Part shown: positions 32,429-41,721 of the stretch, in pieces
Layout of the letters: each line of letters starts with the position of its first letter
Numbering within the stretch: the stretch's first letter is position 1
Origin: an uncultured Clostridium sp.
Lineage (GTDB): Bacteria; Bacillota; Clostridia; Lachnospirales; Lachnospiraceae
Assembly (NCBI RefSeq): GCF_900547735.1
Contig: NZ_URHZ01000001.1
Location: 116,789-180,788 of the forward strand
Direction of reading: 5' to 3'
DNA length: 64,000 nt
Position numbers and translations under genes: made by a program
Notes under the pieces: model-generated
Database searches by the model: none
Told to the model about the DNA's origin: nothing
The model's input: only the letters and a program-made list of their open reading frames with translations

Positions 32429-33601
32429 TTATTTCAGCAGTCTCCTGTAGGTCAAATCGATTAAAAAAGCTCCGAGCGGCGCGGTGATCAATATGGCAAG
32501 CACCGCCACCGTCAGCACAATATTCCCGCAGGACAGTCCCATTGCAAGCGGCAGTCCTCCGATTGCGGCCTGCACGGTCGCTTTCGGCAGGTAGGCAATC
32601 ATGCAGAAAACGCGTTCTTTTCTATTTAACCTTGTTTTAACCAGGCAGAATAAAACGCCTGCCATCCGGAAGAGAAGGACTCCGGCGATCAGGAGAATTG
32701 CCGCGGGACCGGCGGCAGCGGCATATTTTAAATCGACGGTGGCTCCCACCAGCACAAAGAGCAGGACTTCCGCGCATACCCACAGCTTGTTGAATTTCAT
32801 CGAAAGCCTGGCGGCCACAATCTCCCGTTTTTCTTTCAGCGCAATACCGACGCACATAACCGCAATCAGGGCAGAGAACGGGATAAAATCCGAAAAACGG
32901 TCCTCCAGCGATACAAGGATAAAGGAGAGGCTCAGAAGAATGATGACCTTCACCGTGTCCCTCATATGAAACCGTTTAAAATACCTGGACAGCAAATATC
33001 CGAGCAGAAGCCCGGAAGCGATTCCAACCAGAATCGAGATGGGGATTTTTATAAAGGCGGCAGGGGAAATACTGTCGCCCTGGGCAAGGCCGGTGAAGGC
33101 GGAAAACATGACGATAACAAAGACATCATCTACCGAGGCTCCTGCCAGAATAAGCTGGGGGATTCCTTTTTTCGTGCCTCGCTCCTCCTCAATCAGCTTC
33201 AGCATTTTAGGGACGATAACGGCCGGGGAAACGGCTCCGACTACGGCTCCCATAATCGCCGCATCCAGGATGCTTATGCCCAGAAGACGCGGAGCCAGGA
33301 CAATCATGCCCAGGATCTCGAAGCAGGCGGGAACAAAACACATCAGAACGGCGGGGCGGCCGACTTTCTTCAAATCGTTGATGTCGAGAGAGAGACCGGC
33401 CCTGGTCAGGATAATAATCAGCGCAATCCTCCGAAGCTCCGATGAAATGCCGAGAATGGAACCGTCTATCAGGTTAAAAGCATACGGCCCCAGGATAATC
33501 CCGGTAAAAATCATTCCCATCAGGGCGGGCAGATGCATTTTCTTACAAAGCCAGCCCGTAAACATCCCTACAATCATCATTAAAGCAATACTGAGTAACA
33601 T
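32429..33601 (-). CDS. Cation:proton antiporter (CPA family)
   Basis: A 390-residue integral membrane protein with about 12 helices and no C-terminal RCK domain, of the CPA1/CPA2 Na+(K+)/H+ antiporter fold. Marks: MGMIFTGIILGPYAFNLI (residues about 30-47), ARSGLSLDIN-like ILTRAGLSLDINDLKK, and AIMGAVVGAVSPAVIVPKML, which has the asparagine/aspartate-like discontinuous helix region. Start ATG at 33601 follows GGAGGATTGTT; a longer frame through the upstream repeat element is not supported. The structured element at 33637-33777 lies in its leader in the same orientation. Confidence 0.85.
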   Translation of the reverse strand: MLLSIALMMIVGMFTGWLCKKMHLPALMGMIFTGIILGPYAFNLIDGSILGISSELRRIALIIILTRAGLSLDINDLKKVGRPAVLMCFVPACFEILGMIVLAPRLLGISILDAAIMGAVVGAVSPAVIVPKMLKLIEEERGTKKGIPQLILAGASVDDVFVIVMFSAFTGLAQGDSISPAAFIKIPISILVGIASGLLLGYLLSRYFKRFHMRDTVKVIILLSLSFILVSLEDRFSDFIPFSALIAVMCVGIALKEKREIVAARLSMKFNKLWVCAEVLLFVLVGATVDLKYAAAAGPAAILLIAGVLLFRMAGVLFCLVKTRLNRKERVFCMIAYLPKATVQAAIGGLPLAMGLSCGNIVLTVAVLAILITAPLGAFLIDLTYRRLLK

Positions 33602-33636
33602 AACAATCCTCCTGAATTTTATGGCGGAAAACCGCG

Positions 33637-33777
33637 CGGCAGCGCAGGAATCCCGCGAGAGGGATTCTCCGCCTGCGGCGGGGCGCTTTAGCGGCATAAT
33701 TCCTCTCCGCCGCAGTGCGATCCTGCCCGGAGAGCTTTTTTATATCATAGGAGCACTTTCCTATGACATAAAAAAGC
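33637..33777 (-). ncRNA. Candidate structured RNA element, copy 1
   Basis: On the minus strand it starts with a 19-bp A/T-rich hairpin (33777-33759 with 33752-33734, one mismatch) and then shares a block with 41722-41851: CTCTCCGGGCAGGATCGCAC, then TATGCCGCTAAAGCG. Hairpins include CTCTCC/GGAGAG, CGC-ACT-GCG, CCGCC-GCA-GGCGG and GAATCCC/GGGATTC (33667-33661 with 33654-33648). The element ends about 40 nt before the antiporter start. The first hairpin could also be a bidirectional terminator. The rest of the gap to 33917 has no recognisable feature. Confidence 0.5.
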
Positions 33778-33917
33778 CGATGGTTTCCGCGTAATCTACG
33801 CAGAAGTCATCAGCTTAATAAGCGGTTCCAGTATGTAACACACTGAGGGAGAACTTCATTCCCGTACGCTCTATCATAACTTTTCATGGATGGATTGTCA
33901 AGCTTATATTGCCGGTG

Positions 33918-35168
33918 TTATTTTGCATTTTCTTCCGGCGGTTTCGTGATTCTTAAAAGGAGGTCATGGGCCTCTTGCCCCTGTTTCAAAATCGATTCGC
34001 GGTCGGGAATCTCAATATCATGAATCAGAACATTTCTTAATTTCCTCAGCAGGACAATCTGGTTTAAGGTTTCCTGATTTAACAGTTCCATTCGTTTTAA
34101 GCGGTTAATATTAAAAGCGCCTTTTGTCTTGGGTGAATTGGGATAGGTGGCGCGGTTGAGATATTTCTCAAGGGGAACCCATTGCTCGAAGAAGTAGTGG
34201 ATAGCCTGTTCCAGCTCGGGATCCGTCTCATCCTGTCTGAGCCTGAGTTCCTGATAAGTCTGATAGCGCCGTTCACTTCCCGTAATAATCTGATCAATAA
34301 TCTGCTGGGAGATATTCCGCTTGTCTTTTTCAAACTTGACGGATTTTAAAACGGGTTCGATCTCCCTGACGCTGACCATTTTTAAACGGCTGAGGAGCCG
34401 GTACAGCAGCTCGATATTTCCCATGCGGAGTTCAATGTCCTCCGGCCGGAAGTTATTGCTTAAGTAGTTATAGAGGTAAGAGGCCAGATCATACTGGCTG
34501 CCGAAGGCGGTGTTCTTGTTGCGGATCCGTTCGTTACCCGCGCTCTGGAGACGTTCCAGGGCAATTTCTCCGACGAGAAGAAGACCGTTCAGTTCATCGA
34601 TAATGGCAAGCTCTTCATCGGACAGAGTCCCCTGCAGCGGCTTGTAAAGAAGATCGTGTTCCACCTCGGACCAGGCGTGCATTAAAACGGAAGCAACCTG
34701 AATTTCGAGCCTGGCGGAAGCGTACTTTTTCTGCTGAGGCGTCAGATTCTCTTCTTTCATGTTCGCGCGGTAATGATTTGCCCAATAGCCGGAAAAACGT
34801 TTATTGTAGGTCGGCGGTTTGGACTGTTCGGGAAACTGACGGATCTCCTGGATGGTAAAAAGATCGGCAATCAGGGCATGTACTTTATCACGATCACCCG
34901 GAAAGTAGAGGGAAACCCGGACTCCGGACAGATCTGCGATATCCTCATAGATTTCCTTCATATTTTTATAAGGGGCGGTACGTGATGCATTGCGGTGTAA
35001 AACCTTGCTTTTTAAGCGCCCCAGATTTTTGGCGCGGGAAGTAACAATGGCACGGATACCGGCAGCCTGCATGGCCTCCTCCAACTGAGCGGCGGCAAGG
35101 CGGCCCGCCGTGTCGTAAAAAGTCATTTTTTTCTTATAATTTTCTACAAATTGGTTAATTAAGTCCAT
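33918..35168 (-). CDS. RelA/SpoT nucleotidyltransferase-domain protein
   Basis: A 416-residue cytosolic protein with a RelA/SpoT synthetase-like domain in its first half. Motifs: TSRAKNLGRLKSKVLHR (basic G-loop, about residues 41-57), DLSGVRVSLYFPGDRDKV (about 78-95), GYWANHYRANM (about 127-137) and LEIQVASVLMHAWSEVEHDLLYK with the catalytic E-x-Q and E-x-E-H. There is no HD hydrolase, TGS or ACT domain, and the helical C-terminal half (about 220-416) is longer than in small alarmone synthetases. It is a stand-alone enzyme that may make (p)ppGpp or, like some toxins, modify another target. Own promoter at 35195-35223. Confidence 0.82.
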   Translation of the reverse strand: MDLINQFVENYKKKMTFYDTAGRLAAAQLEEAMQAAGIRAIVTSRAKNLGRLKSKVLHRNASRTAPYKNMKEIYEDIADLSGVRVSLYFPGDRDKVHALIADLFTIQEIRQFPEQSKPPTYNKRFSGYWANHYRANMKEENLTPQQKKYASARLEIQVASVLMHAWSEVEHDLLYKPLQGTLSDEELAIIDELNGLLLVGEIALERLQSAGNERIRNKNTAFGSQYDLASYLYNYLSNNFRPEDIELRMGNIELLYRLLSRLKMVSVREIEPVLKSVKFEKDKRNISQQIIDQIITGSERRYQTYQELRLRQDETDPELEQAIHYFFEQWVPLEKYLNRATYPNSPKTKGAFNINRLKRMELLNQETLNQIVLLRKLRNVLIHDIEIPDRESILKQGQEAHDLLLRITKPPEENAK

Positions 35169-35194
35169 TGTGTGTTCCCTCCTTACTTACCTTA

Positions 35195-35223
35195 ATTATA
35201 TACGAAGAGAGGGACAGATTCAA
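35195..35223 (-). promoter_or_regulatory. Promoter of the RelA/SpoT-domain gene
   Basis: On the minus strand TTGAAT (35223-35218), 17-bp spacer, consensus TATAAT (35200-35195), about 27 bp before the start codon. Confidence 0.75.
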
Positions 35224-35372
35224 CCTGACATTTTCGGGAAGAAAAATGGAAAATAAAACTGATGTTCTCTTTGTCCCCGGCAACAAAAAAGGTTCACCGA
35301 AAAATCACAGTTTGAACGCTCTGTTTTAAGCTCCTTTTCAGCTTTGCATGGTAATTTTATAACCGGGCAGGA

Positions 35373-35415
35373 AACAACGAAAAGCGCGCTTCGCGAACTT
35401 TTCATTGCCACTCAA
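35373..35415 (-). repeat. 43-bp hairpin repeat, copy 4
   Basis: Same element on the minus strand, with GCGCGCTTTTC in place of GCGTGCTTTTC. It lies in the 328-bp gap between two divergent genes. Confidence 0.9.
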
Positions 35416-35496
35416 TCAGGGCGGACAGGCCGCGCCTGAACCGCATGGCGGCGGGAACGGCATGAAATGTCTGCAGCCAAAGTAAGGAGGAGTTTT

Positions 35497-36498
35497 ATGC
35501 ACATTTTAAAGAGAACGGTAACTTTTGTCCTCACAGGAATATTCCTGGCCGTCCCCATGACGGCGATGGCGGCCACGGGAACTAAAATCAGCAGCGTTTC
35601 ACTGAAGGTTTCATCCGACATAGAGGCGGGCAGCAGCGACAGTGATGTGACGGTCACGACGAGTTCGTCTAAATTCAGCGTCGGGGATATGGAGGTGACA
35701 AACGAGCCGGATGATGAGTGGGACGACGGCGACAAGCCCAAGGTGAAGGTGACGCTGGAGGCGGAGGACGGCTATTATTTTGCCTCGGGATTTGCAAAGA
35801 GCAGCGTAAGTCTCAGCGGATCCGACGCCACGGTCACATCGGTCAGCAGAAGCAGCAGTAAGCTGGTGGTCTATATTACTCTCGATGCCCTGGACGGTGA
35901 CGACGGCGACTACGATCTGGATGTGGACGGACTGGAATGGGATGAGACGGACGGCGCTGCTTCGTGGGATGACAGCGGGGATGCGGTGAAATATGAGGTG
36001 CGGCTGTACCGGGGCAGCAGTGCCGTGACGTCGGTCCTTACAACCTACAACACGAGTTATGATTTTTCCGGCTATATTACAACAAGCGGGTATTATACGT
36101 TTAAGGTCCGCGGGGTATACAACTCCTCCAACAAAGGAAGCTGGGAGGAGTCTGATTCCTGGTACGTATCATCCGACGAAGCTTTAGAGATCAGCTCGGG
36201 CGGCACTTCCGGTTCCTCCGGCACATCGTCGGGACCGGGCAGCGCCTCGGGTGAAGGCGCCTGGCTTCAGGATGACGTCGGCTGGTGGTACTGCAATGCG
36301 GACCGGAGCTACACGGTGAATAACTGGCAGTATATCAACAATAACTGGTATTATTTTAACGGAACCGGATATATGGTGACAGGGTGGGTGGATTGGAATT
36401 CCAACTGGTATTACTGCGGAAGTGACGGGGCGATGCTGTCGAATGCCGCTACGCCGGACGGGTATTACGTCGGAAGCGATGGAATCTGGATTCAGTAG
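35497..36498 (+). CDS. Secreted protein with C-terminal cell-wall-binding repeats
   Basis: A 333-residue exported protein. Signal peptide MHILKRTVTFVLTGIFLAVP ending AMA/A near residue 28; ATG at 35497 is 6 nt after AAGGAGG. Middle: Ser/Asp-rich beta-type domains (about 30-230), including a fibronectin-like stretch YEVRLYRGSSAVTSVLTTYN. A Ser/Gly linker (about 240-258) leads to choline-binding-type aromatic repeats (GWWYCNADRSYTVNNWQYIN, NNWYYFNGTGYMVTGWV, NWYYCGSDGAM). Such repeats hold proteins to teichoic acid or other wall polymers. Function of the N-terminal part is unknown. Confidence 0.85.
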   Translation: MHILKRTVTFVLTGIFLAVPMTAMAATGTKISSVSLKVSSDIEAGSSDSDVTVTTSSSKFSVGDMEVTNEPDDEWDDGDKPKVKVTLEAEDGYYFASGFAKSSVSLSGSDATVTSVSRSSSKLVVYITLDALDGDDGDYDLDVDGLEWDETDGAASWDDSGDAVKYEVRLYRGSSAVTSVLTTYNTSYDFSGYITTSGYYTFKVRGVYNSSNKGSWEESDSWYVSSDEALEISSGGTSGSSGTSSGPGSASGEGAWLQDDVGWWYCNADRSYTVNNWQYINNNWYYFNGTGYMVTGWVDWNSNWYYCGSDGAMLSNAATPDGYYVGSDGIWIQ

Positions 36499-36537
36499 CG
36501 CTGCGGGGATTATTAAAAGAGAAAAGAGGAGATTACC

Positions 36538-37161
36538 ATGAAAAATAAAATTACAGGAATACTATTAGGAGCCGGAATATGCACGGCGGCAGTGATGGGA
36601 ACAGGACTGGTGAGTTATGCCGGTACAAATGCGTCCGGAGCCGGAGAACAAAGAACTTTGAAAGATGACGGTGGTTTAATGGCTAAGATTGTGTCGATCG
36701 ACGACGATACGCTGACCGTCACACTGGCGGAACGGCCGGGAGCACAGAACGCGGATGGAGAAACTCCGCCGGAGAAGCCGGCAGACGGGCAGACGCCGCC
36801 TGAAAAACCGGCAGACGGAGAGACACCGCCCGAAAAACCGGCAGACGGAGAGATGCCGCCCGAAAAACCGGCAGATGGAGAGACACCGCCCGAGAGACCT
36901 GCGGACGGAGGAACGTTGCCTGAACTGCCAGCGGACTTTAAGGACATGACGGAAAAAACGGCCGGAGGGCGAGCCGGGAAGATGGAAATGAAATTTTCAG
37001 AGGAAACAAGCGTTGTGACGCTCTCTTCTTCTACAACGGTTACAAAAGGAAGCGGGCATGAGAGCGCAGATACTGCAGCGCTGACCGAAGGTGCGGTAGT
37101 GCGGATCGTACTGGACGGAACTACGGTGGTAAGTATTGACATCATGGGAGAAACAGAATAA
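36538..37161 (+). CDS. Secreted protein with proline-rich decapeptide repeats
   Basis: A 207-residue exported protein with signal peptide (MKNKITGILLGAGICTAAVM, cleavage near SYA/G at 28). A first beta-like segment DGGLMAKIVSIDDDTLTVTL is followed by six 10-residue repeats ADGETPPEKP (residues 72-131), then a second beta-like segment with TSVVTLSSSTTVTKG and EGAVVRIVLDGTTVVSID. The repeat gives an extended wall-spanning stalk. It starts 39 bp after the wall-binding gene and ends in a terminator, so both probably form one unit. Confidence 0.8.
   Translation: MKNKITGILLGAGICTAAVMGTGLVSYAGTNASGAGEQRTLKDDGGLMAKIVSIDDDTLTVTLAERPGAQNADGETPPEKPADGQTPPEKPADGETPPEKPADGEMPPEKPADGETPPERPADGGTLPELPADFKDMTEKTAGGRAGKMEMKFSEETSVVTLSSSTTVTKGSGHESADTAALTEGAVVRIVLDGTTVVSIDIMGETE
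36751..36930 (+). repeat. 30-bp coding repeat, six units
   Basis: Six in-frame copies of a 30-bp unit encoding ADG[EQG][TM][PL]PE[KRL]P. Units 2-5 differ at a few bases only, so copy number may vary between strains. Confidence 0.9.
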
Positions 37162-37181
37162 AATTGAGAAGATACGGAGCG

Positions 37182-37220
37182 AATCTCCTGAGAGCGGCTA
37201 CTCTCAGGAGATTTTTTTTT
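37182..37220 (+). terminator. Terminator after the proline-repeat gene
   Basis: AATCTCCTGAGAG (37182-37194) pairs perfectly with CTCTCAGGAGATT (37201-37213), followed by a run of Ts. Confidence 0.9.
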
Positions 37221-37404
37221 CGTTTAGGGAGGAATGCTCCATCAAGATACCCGTCCTTCGGGCCTTTACCGGTTTTGCACAAATACACCCGGACGAAACA
37301 TCAAAAATGATAAAACAATTATCAAGAACAAGACTATATTTACAATCCTTTTTCTGCAATAATTATAGAAAATAAACATAAAAAGCAAAAAGGAGAAGGG
37401 GAAT

Positions 37405-38853
37405 ATGTGGGATTTTACTAAAATTATGGAGGCGGTTAACGGGCTGGTGTGGAATAACGCCCTGGTAGCATTGTGTCTGATTACGGGCCTGTATTTTACA
37501 TTCCGGCTGCGTTTTCCTCAAATCAGGTTTTTTAAAGAAATGGTGAGACTGCTTCTGCACCAGGAGAGCAGCGGGGAAAGCGGGATAACGCCGTTCCAGG
37601 CGTTTGCGACTACAATTGGTTCCCGTGTCGGCATGGGAAGCGTTGCGGGCGTGGCGACCGGCATTTATTTTGGAGGACCGGGGGCGGTCTTCTGGATGTG
37701 GGTTCTGGGTCTGCTGGGGGCAGGCACGGCGCTGGCGGAATCAGCGCTGGCACAGGCATACAAGGATAAAGTGAACGGCGAATATGTGGGCGGACCGGCG
37801 CTGTTTATTGAAAAAGGAATCAAGTGTAAACCTTATGCGGTGGTGTTTGCCCTGGCAACCATATTGGGACCGGGGATCCTGATGCCGGGACTGCATGCCA
37901 ATTCCCTTGCCAGCACATTCCAGAGGGCATTCGGGACGAACATGATAACGGGCGGCGTCATTCTGGCGGTTTTACTTGCCGTTGTTACCTTCGGCGGAGT
38001 AAAGCGCATCGGCCGTTTTGCGGAAAAGGCGGCTCCGGTTATGTGTCTCGTTTACATGGGGCTTGCAATTGGGATCCTGTTTATTTTCGGAAAGAATATT
38101 CCTTCGGTGTTAGCTGATATCATAACATCCGCATTCGGGCAGAACGCCGTTTTCGGCGGAATCGCCGGTTCGGCAATCATCTGGGGAGTGAAAAGGGGCG
38201 TCTATTCCACCGAGGCCGGACAGGGCTCCGGCGCCATCGTATCGGCGGCAGCGGAGTGCACACATCCGGCAAAACAGGGACTGATTCAGGCATTGTCGGT
38301 CTATATCGTTTCCTTTATTGTCTGCACCTCGACGGCCATTATCCTCCTGCTCAGTAAATCCTACAATGTAATCGGGCCGGACGGAGCGTCCTTCCTTGTG
38401 GAATATCTTCCGGGAAGCCCCTATGGGATAGGGTGGACACAGGATATCCTGGAATCCGTTTACGGTACGCTGATTGGCGGAAAGGTGTTTGCAGTTATCA
38501 TCTCGCTTTTTATTTTCACCAGTTTGATTGGTTACTCCTACCAGGCGGAGAGCAATACCAGCTACCTGTTTAAGGGAAATAAAACGGCAATCACAATTAT
38601 GAGAATTATCTTTATTATCTCCACGTTCTCGGGTGTCCTGATCAACGGCGGAGTCGTCTGGACGATGGGAGATACCGGAGCCGGTCTCATGGCATGGCTG
38701 AATATCATCGCAGTGTTGATTTTATCAAAGCAGGTGGTTGCAATTCTGAAGGATTTTGAGAAACAGAAAGCGGAGGGCAGGGATCCGGTCTTTGATCCGG
38801 AACAGTTTGGGATTTCCGATGATACGGGAGTCTGGCGCAATTTGAAAAAATAA
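37405..38853 (+). CDS. AGCS family alanine/glycine(/D-serine):Na+ symporter
   Basis: A 482-residue transporter of the AGCS family (AlsT/DagA type), which imports alanine, glycine or related small amino acids with Na+ or H+. Marks: N-terminal NALVALCLITGLYFTFRLRF, the family signature TIGSRVGMGSVAGVATGIYFGGPGAVFWMW (residues about 70-98, broken here by conserved glycines), and KRGVYSTEAGQGSGAI. About 11 membrane helices. Start ATG after GGAGAAGGGG. The D-serine ammonia-lyase gene begins 17 bp after the stop, so D-serine or glycine is the likely substrate. Confidence 0.92.
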   Translation: MWDFTKIMEAVNGLVWNNALVALCLITGLYFTFRLRFPQIRFFKEMVRLLLHQESSGESGITPFQAFATTIGSRVGMGSVAGVATGIYFGGPGAVFWMWVLGLLGAGTALAESALAQAYKDKVNGEYVGGPALFIEKGIKCKPYAVVFALATILGPGILMPGLHANSLASTFQRAFGTNMITGGVILAVLLAVVTFGGVKRIGRFAEKAAPVMCLVYMGLAIGILFIFGKNIPSVLADIITSAFGQNAVFGGIAGSAIIWGVKRGVYSTEAGQGSGAIVSAAAECTHPAKQGLIQALSVYIVSFIVCTSTAIILLLSKSYNVIGPDGASFLVEYLPGSPYGIGWTQDILESVYGTLIGGKVFAVIISLFIFTSLIGYSYQAESNTSYLFKGNKTAITIMRIIFIISTFSGVLINGGVVWTMGDTGAGLMAWLNIIAVLILSKQVVAILKDFEKQKAEGRDPVFDPEQFGISDDTGVWRNLKK

Positions 38854-38870
38854 AGGAAGGAATGGTTATT

Positions 38871-40208
38871 ATGGCAAATACGGTTGAAATAACTCAGGCA
38901 GCCGCGGAAACTCCGGTGCTCCGGGAGGCGGCTTTGGAAAAAGAACTGGTATGGATCAATCCGGGTAAAACGGATTTTACTACAGGAACAAAAGGGCAGG
39001 AGCTGACCATGGCGGATATTGACGACGCGGAGGAGAGACTGAAGCGGTTTGCCCCGTTCATTATGCAGCGTTTTCCGGAAACAAAGGAGAGGGGAGGCCT
39101 GATTGAGTCCGTGCTGAAACCGATCCCCAATATGCAGAAGCTGCTGAACGATACGTATCATGCCGGCCTGGAGGGCAGACTGCTTTTAAAACAGGACAGC
39201 CATCTGGCGATTGCCGGCTCCATCAAAGCGAGGGGCGGCATTTATGAGGTGCTCAAGCACACGGAAGACCTGGCTTTAGAGCACGGCCTCATTAACCCGG
39301 AGGAATCCTATGCCCGGCTTGCATCCGAAGAAAACCGCCGGTTTTTCAGCCGCTATACGATACAGGTGGGCTCCACCGGAAATCTGGGAATGAGCATCGG
39401 GATTATGAGCGCCGCCATCGGATACAATGCAGTTGTACATATGTCCGCAGATGCGAAACAGTGGAAAAAAGATCTGCTGAGGAGCCGCGGCGTGACCGTT
39501 ATCGAATATGAGTCGGATTACAGCGAGGCGGTAGTAAGCGGCAGAAAATTGTCGGACCAGAATCCAAACAGTTATTTTGTGGACGATGAAAATTCCAGAA
39601 ATCTGTTCCTCGGGTATGCGGTAGCGGCAAAACGCCTTGTTATGCAGCTTAAGGAGCTGGGAATTACCGTGGATCAGGCTCATCCTCTGTTCGTCTACCT
39701 TCCGTGCGGAGTGGGCGGAGCGCCGGGCGGCGTGAGCTTTGGCCTGAAGCAGGTGTTCCGGGATGCGGTGCACTGCTTCTTTGTGGAACCGACACAGGCT
39801 CCCTGTATGCTTGCAGGAATGGCGACAAAACTCCATAACGCCATATCCGTACAGGACATAGGCCTGACCGGACTGACCCATGCGGACGGACTGGCGGTAG
39901 GGCGGCCTTCCGGTTTCGTGGGAAAGGTCATGGAACCGATGCTGAGCGGCATTTTTACAATCCGGGACGGGAATCTCTATGAATATATGAGAGATCTGCT
40001 CAGTACGGAAGATATTTTCCTGGAGCCCAGCGCCTGCGCGGCTTTCACGGGTCCGGCCCATCTGAATGTCTATCAGGAGACGCGGGACTATATAAAGGAA
40101 CAGGGACTTCAGGATAAAATGGCCGGGTCCGTCCATATCGCATGGGCGACGGGCGGCAGTCTGGTTCCCGATCATGTCAGGGAAGAGTATAAGAATACAT
40201 ACCTGTAA
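38871..40208 (+). CDS. dsdA: D-serine ammonia-lyase
   Basis: A 445-residue PLP enzyme that converts D-serine to pyruvate and ammonia in the cytosol. The PLP lysine is K119 in GSIKARGGIYE, and the phosphate-binding glycines are in QVGSTGNLGMSIGI. LPCGVGGAPGGVSFGLK and VEPTQAPCMLAGM are DsdA-specific. Length matches E. coli DsdA (442). ATG at 38871 is 10 nt after AAGGAAGG; an ATG at 38862 is too close. Co-transcribed with the AGCS symporter; no DsdC-type regulator is adjacent. Confidence 0.93.
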   Translation: MANTVEITQAAAETPVLREAALEKELVWINPGKTDFTTGTKGQELTMADIDDAEERLKRFAPFIMQRFPETKERGGLIESVLKPIPNMQKLLNDTYHAGLEGRLLLKQDSHLAIAGSIKARGGIYEVLKHTEDLALEHGLINPEESYARLASEENRRFFSRYTIQVGSTGNLGMSIGIMSAAIGYNAVVHMSADAKQWKKDLLRSRGVTVIEYESDYSEAVVSGRKLSDQNPNSYFVDDENSRNLFLGYAVAAKRLVMQLKELGITVDQAHPLFVYLPCGVGGAPGGVSFGLKQVFRDAVHCFFVEPTQAPCMLAGMATKLHNAISVQDIGLTGLTHADGLAVGRPSGFVGKVMEPMLSGIFTIRDGNLYEYMRDLLSTEDIFLEPSACAAFTGPAHLNVYQETRDYIKEQGLQDKMAGSVHIAWATGGSLVPDHVREEYKNTYL

Positions 40209-40231
40209 AAACGGTGATTCGGGAAGAAATT

Positions 40232-40273
40232 ACAATGGAAAAAACAATAATCACAATGGAAAAAACAATAATC
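40232..40273. repeat. 21-bp tandem duplication
   Basis: Two identical 21-bp units beginning ACAATGGAAAAAACAATAAT at 40232 and 40253, in the dsdA-glyA gap. Confidence 0.85.
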
Positions 40274-40320
40274 GCAACGGGTGGGAACAGTCAAAATCCA
40301 TAAAAAGAAGTGCAATTTCG

Positions 40321-40353
40321 AGAATATATTCTGAGCGGCGCGCATGCTAGAAT
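40321..40353 (+). promoter_or_regulatory. Probable glyA promoter with palindrome
   Basis: AGAATATATTCT (40321-40332) is a perfect palindrome overlapping the -35 position of a TAGAAT -10 (40348-40353), 43 bp before the start codon. Confidence 0.45.
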
Positions 40354-40395
40354 GAAGTCATCAACAGGAGATAGCAAAGAAAAGGAGAATGAGGG

Positions 40396-41652
40396 ATGTT
40401 AAAGAAAACACATGAAACGGACCCGGAACTTTACGGATTGGTAGTGGATGAGTTACACAGACAGGAACATAATATTGAGATGATTGCCTCCGAGAGCACG
40501 GCTCCGCTGGAAGTAATGGAACTTAGCGGCTCCATTTTCACCAATAAGACACTGGAGGGGTATCCGGGGAAACGGTTCCAGGCAGGTTCTGATGTGGCGG
40601 ATAAAGTGGAAGTGCTGGGCGTGGAAAGAGCAAAAGAATTATTTAAGGCCGACCACGTCAATATCCAGTCCTATTCCGGCTCTACGGCAAACTACACCGT
40701 GTTTGCGGCGGCTCTTAACCCCGGCGACACCATTTTAAGCATGAGGCTGGATCAGGGCGGCCATTTGACACACGGAAGCGCAGCCAACTGGGTAAGCAAG
40801 ATTTACCACCATGAGTTTTACGGGGTGAACCAGGAAACGGAAATGATTGATTACGACGAGCTTGAAAAGAAGGCAAAAGAGGTTAAACCGAAAATGATTA
40901 TTGCCGGCGCCAGCTCCTACCCAAGGCTGATTGATTATGAGAGAATGGCGGAGATTGCAAAGGAAGTCGGAGCCTATCTGATGGTGGATATGGCCCACAT
41001 TGCGGGACTGGTTGCCGCTGAGGTGATTCCAAGCCCTATCCCATACGCGGATTTTGTTTCCTCCTCCACGACAAAGACATTCTGCGGAGCCAGAAGCGGA
41101 ATGGTGTTCTGCAAAGCCGAGCATGCAAAAATGCTGGATAAGGGAACGTTCCCGGGCTGCCTCGGTTCCATCCACCTTGCCACGATGGCGGCGAAAGCAT
41201 GGTCATTTAAATATGCGGCAACCGACGAATTCAAGGCAATCATGAAACAGGTGCTGATAAATGGAAAAACACTGGCGGACGAGTTAAATAAACACGGATT
41301 CCGCGTTGTGAGCGGAACGACGGACAATCACCTTGTAATGGTAGATTTGAGGCCAAAGGGGCTGACCGGAAAACAGTTCCAGATCGCCCTTGATAAAGTG
41401 GGAATCACGGTCAATAAAAACCAGATCCCGTTTGATACGGCATCCCCGTTTGTGACAAGCGGAGTCCGCATCGGAGTTACCTCTATAACCCAGAGGGGGC
41501 TCAAAGAGGCGGAAGTAAAAGAAATCGTAGAAATTATGGATCAGGTAGCCGCGGCTCCCGAGGATGAGGCCAATCTGGCGGACTGCAAAGCCAAAGCCGA
41601 AGCGCTCATCGCCAGATTCCCGTTATATCCGGCGGGAAGCTTTGAAGTATAA
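40396..41652 (+). CDS. glyA: Serine hydroxymethyltransferase
   Basis: A 418-residue PLP enzyme interconverting serine and glycine with transfer of a one-carbon unit to tetrahydrofolate. Marks: NIEMIASESTAPLEVMELSG, EGYPGKRFQAGSDVADKVE (in most GlyA proteins E-G-Y-P-G-x-R-Y-Y), and the PLP lysine in SSTTKTFCGARSG (K about 227; usual T-T-T-H-K-T-L is altered to S-S-T-T-K-T-F). MVDMAHIAGLVAAEVI is intact. The divergent substrate region and catabolic neighbours (dsdA, symporter) suggest a form devoted to D-/L-serine or glycine catabolism, perhaps a second glyA of the genome. Confidence 0.92.
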   Translation: MLKKTHETDPELYGLVVDELHRQEHNIEMIASESTAPLEVMELSGSIFTNKTLEGYPGKRFQAGSDVADKVEVLGVERAKELFKADHVNIQSYSGSTANYTVFAAALNPGDTILSMRLDQGGHLTHGSAANWVSKIYHHEFYGVNQETEMIDYDELEKKAKEVKPKMIIAGASSYPRLIDYERMAEIAKEVGAYLMVDMAHIAGLVAAEVIPSPIPYADFVSSSTTKTFCGARSGMVFCKAEHAKMLDKGTFPGCLGSIHLATMAAKAWSFKYAATDEFKAIMKQVLINGKTLADELNKHGFRVVSGTTDNHLVMVDLRPKGLTGKQFQIALDKVGITVNKNQIPFDTASPFVTSGVRIGVTSITQRGLKEAEVKEIVEIMDQVAAAPEDEANLADCKAKAEALIARFPLYPAGSFEV

Positions 41653-41721
41653 TTTATATAGAACATCATTTCAACGGTTCGTGCCCGCCTTCTGTAAATC
41701 AGCGATTATGGAAGACGGGTA

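Noticed and set aside
33039..33794. 251-codon plus-strand frame
   Set aside because: Antisense to the antiporter gene and running through the repeat element; no ribosome site and low-complexity composition.
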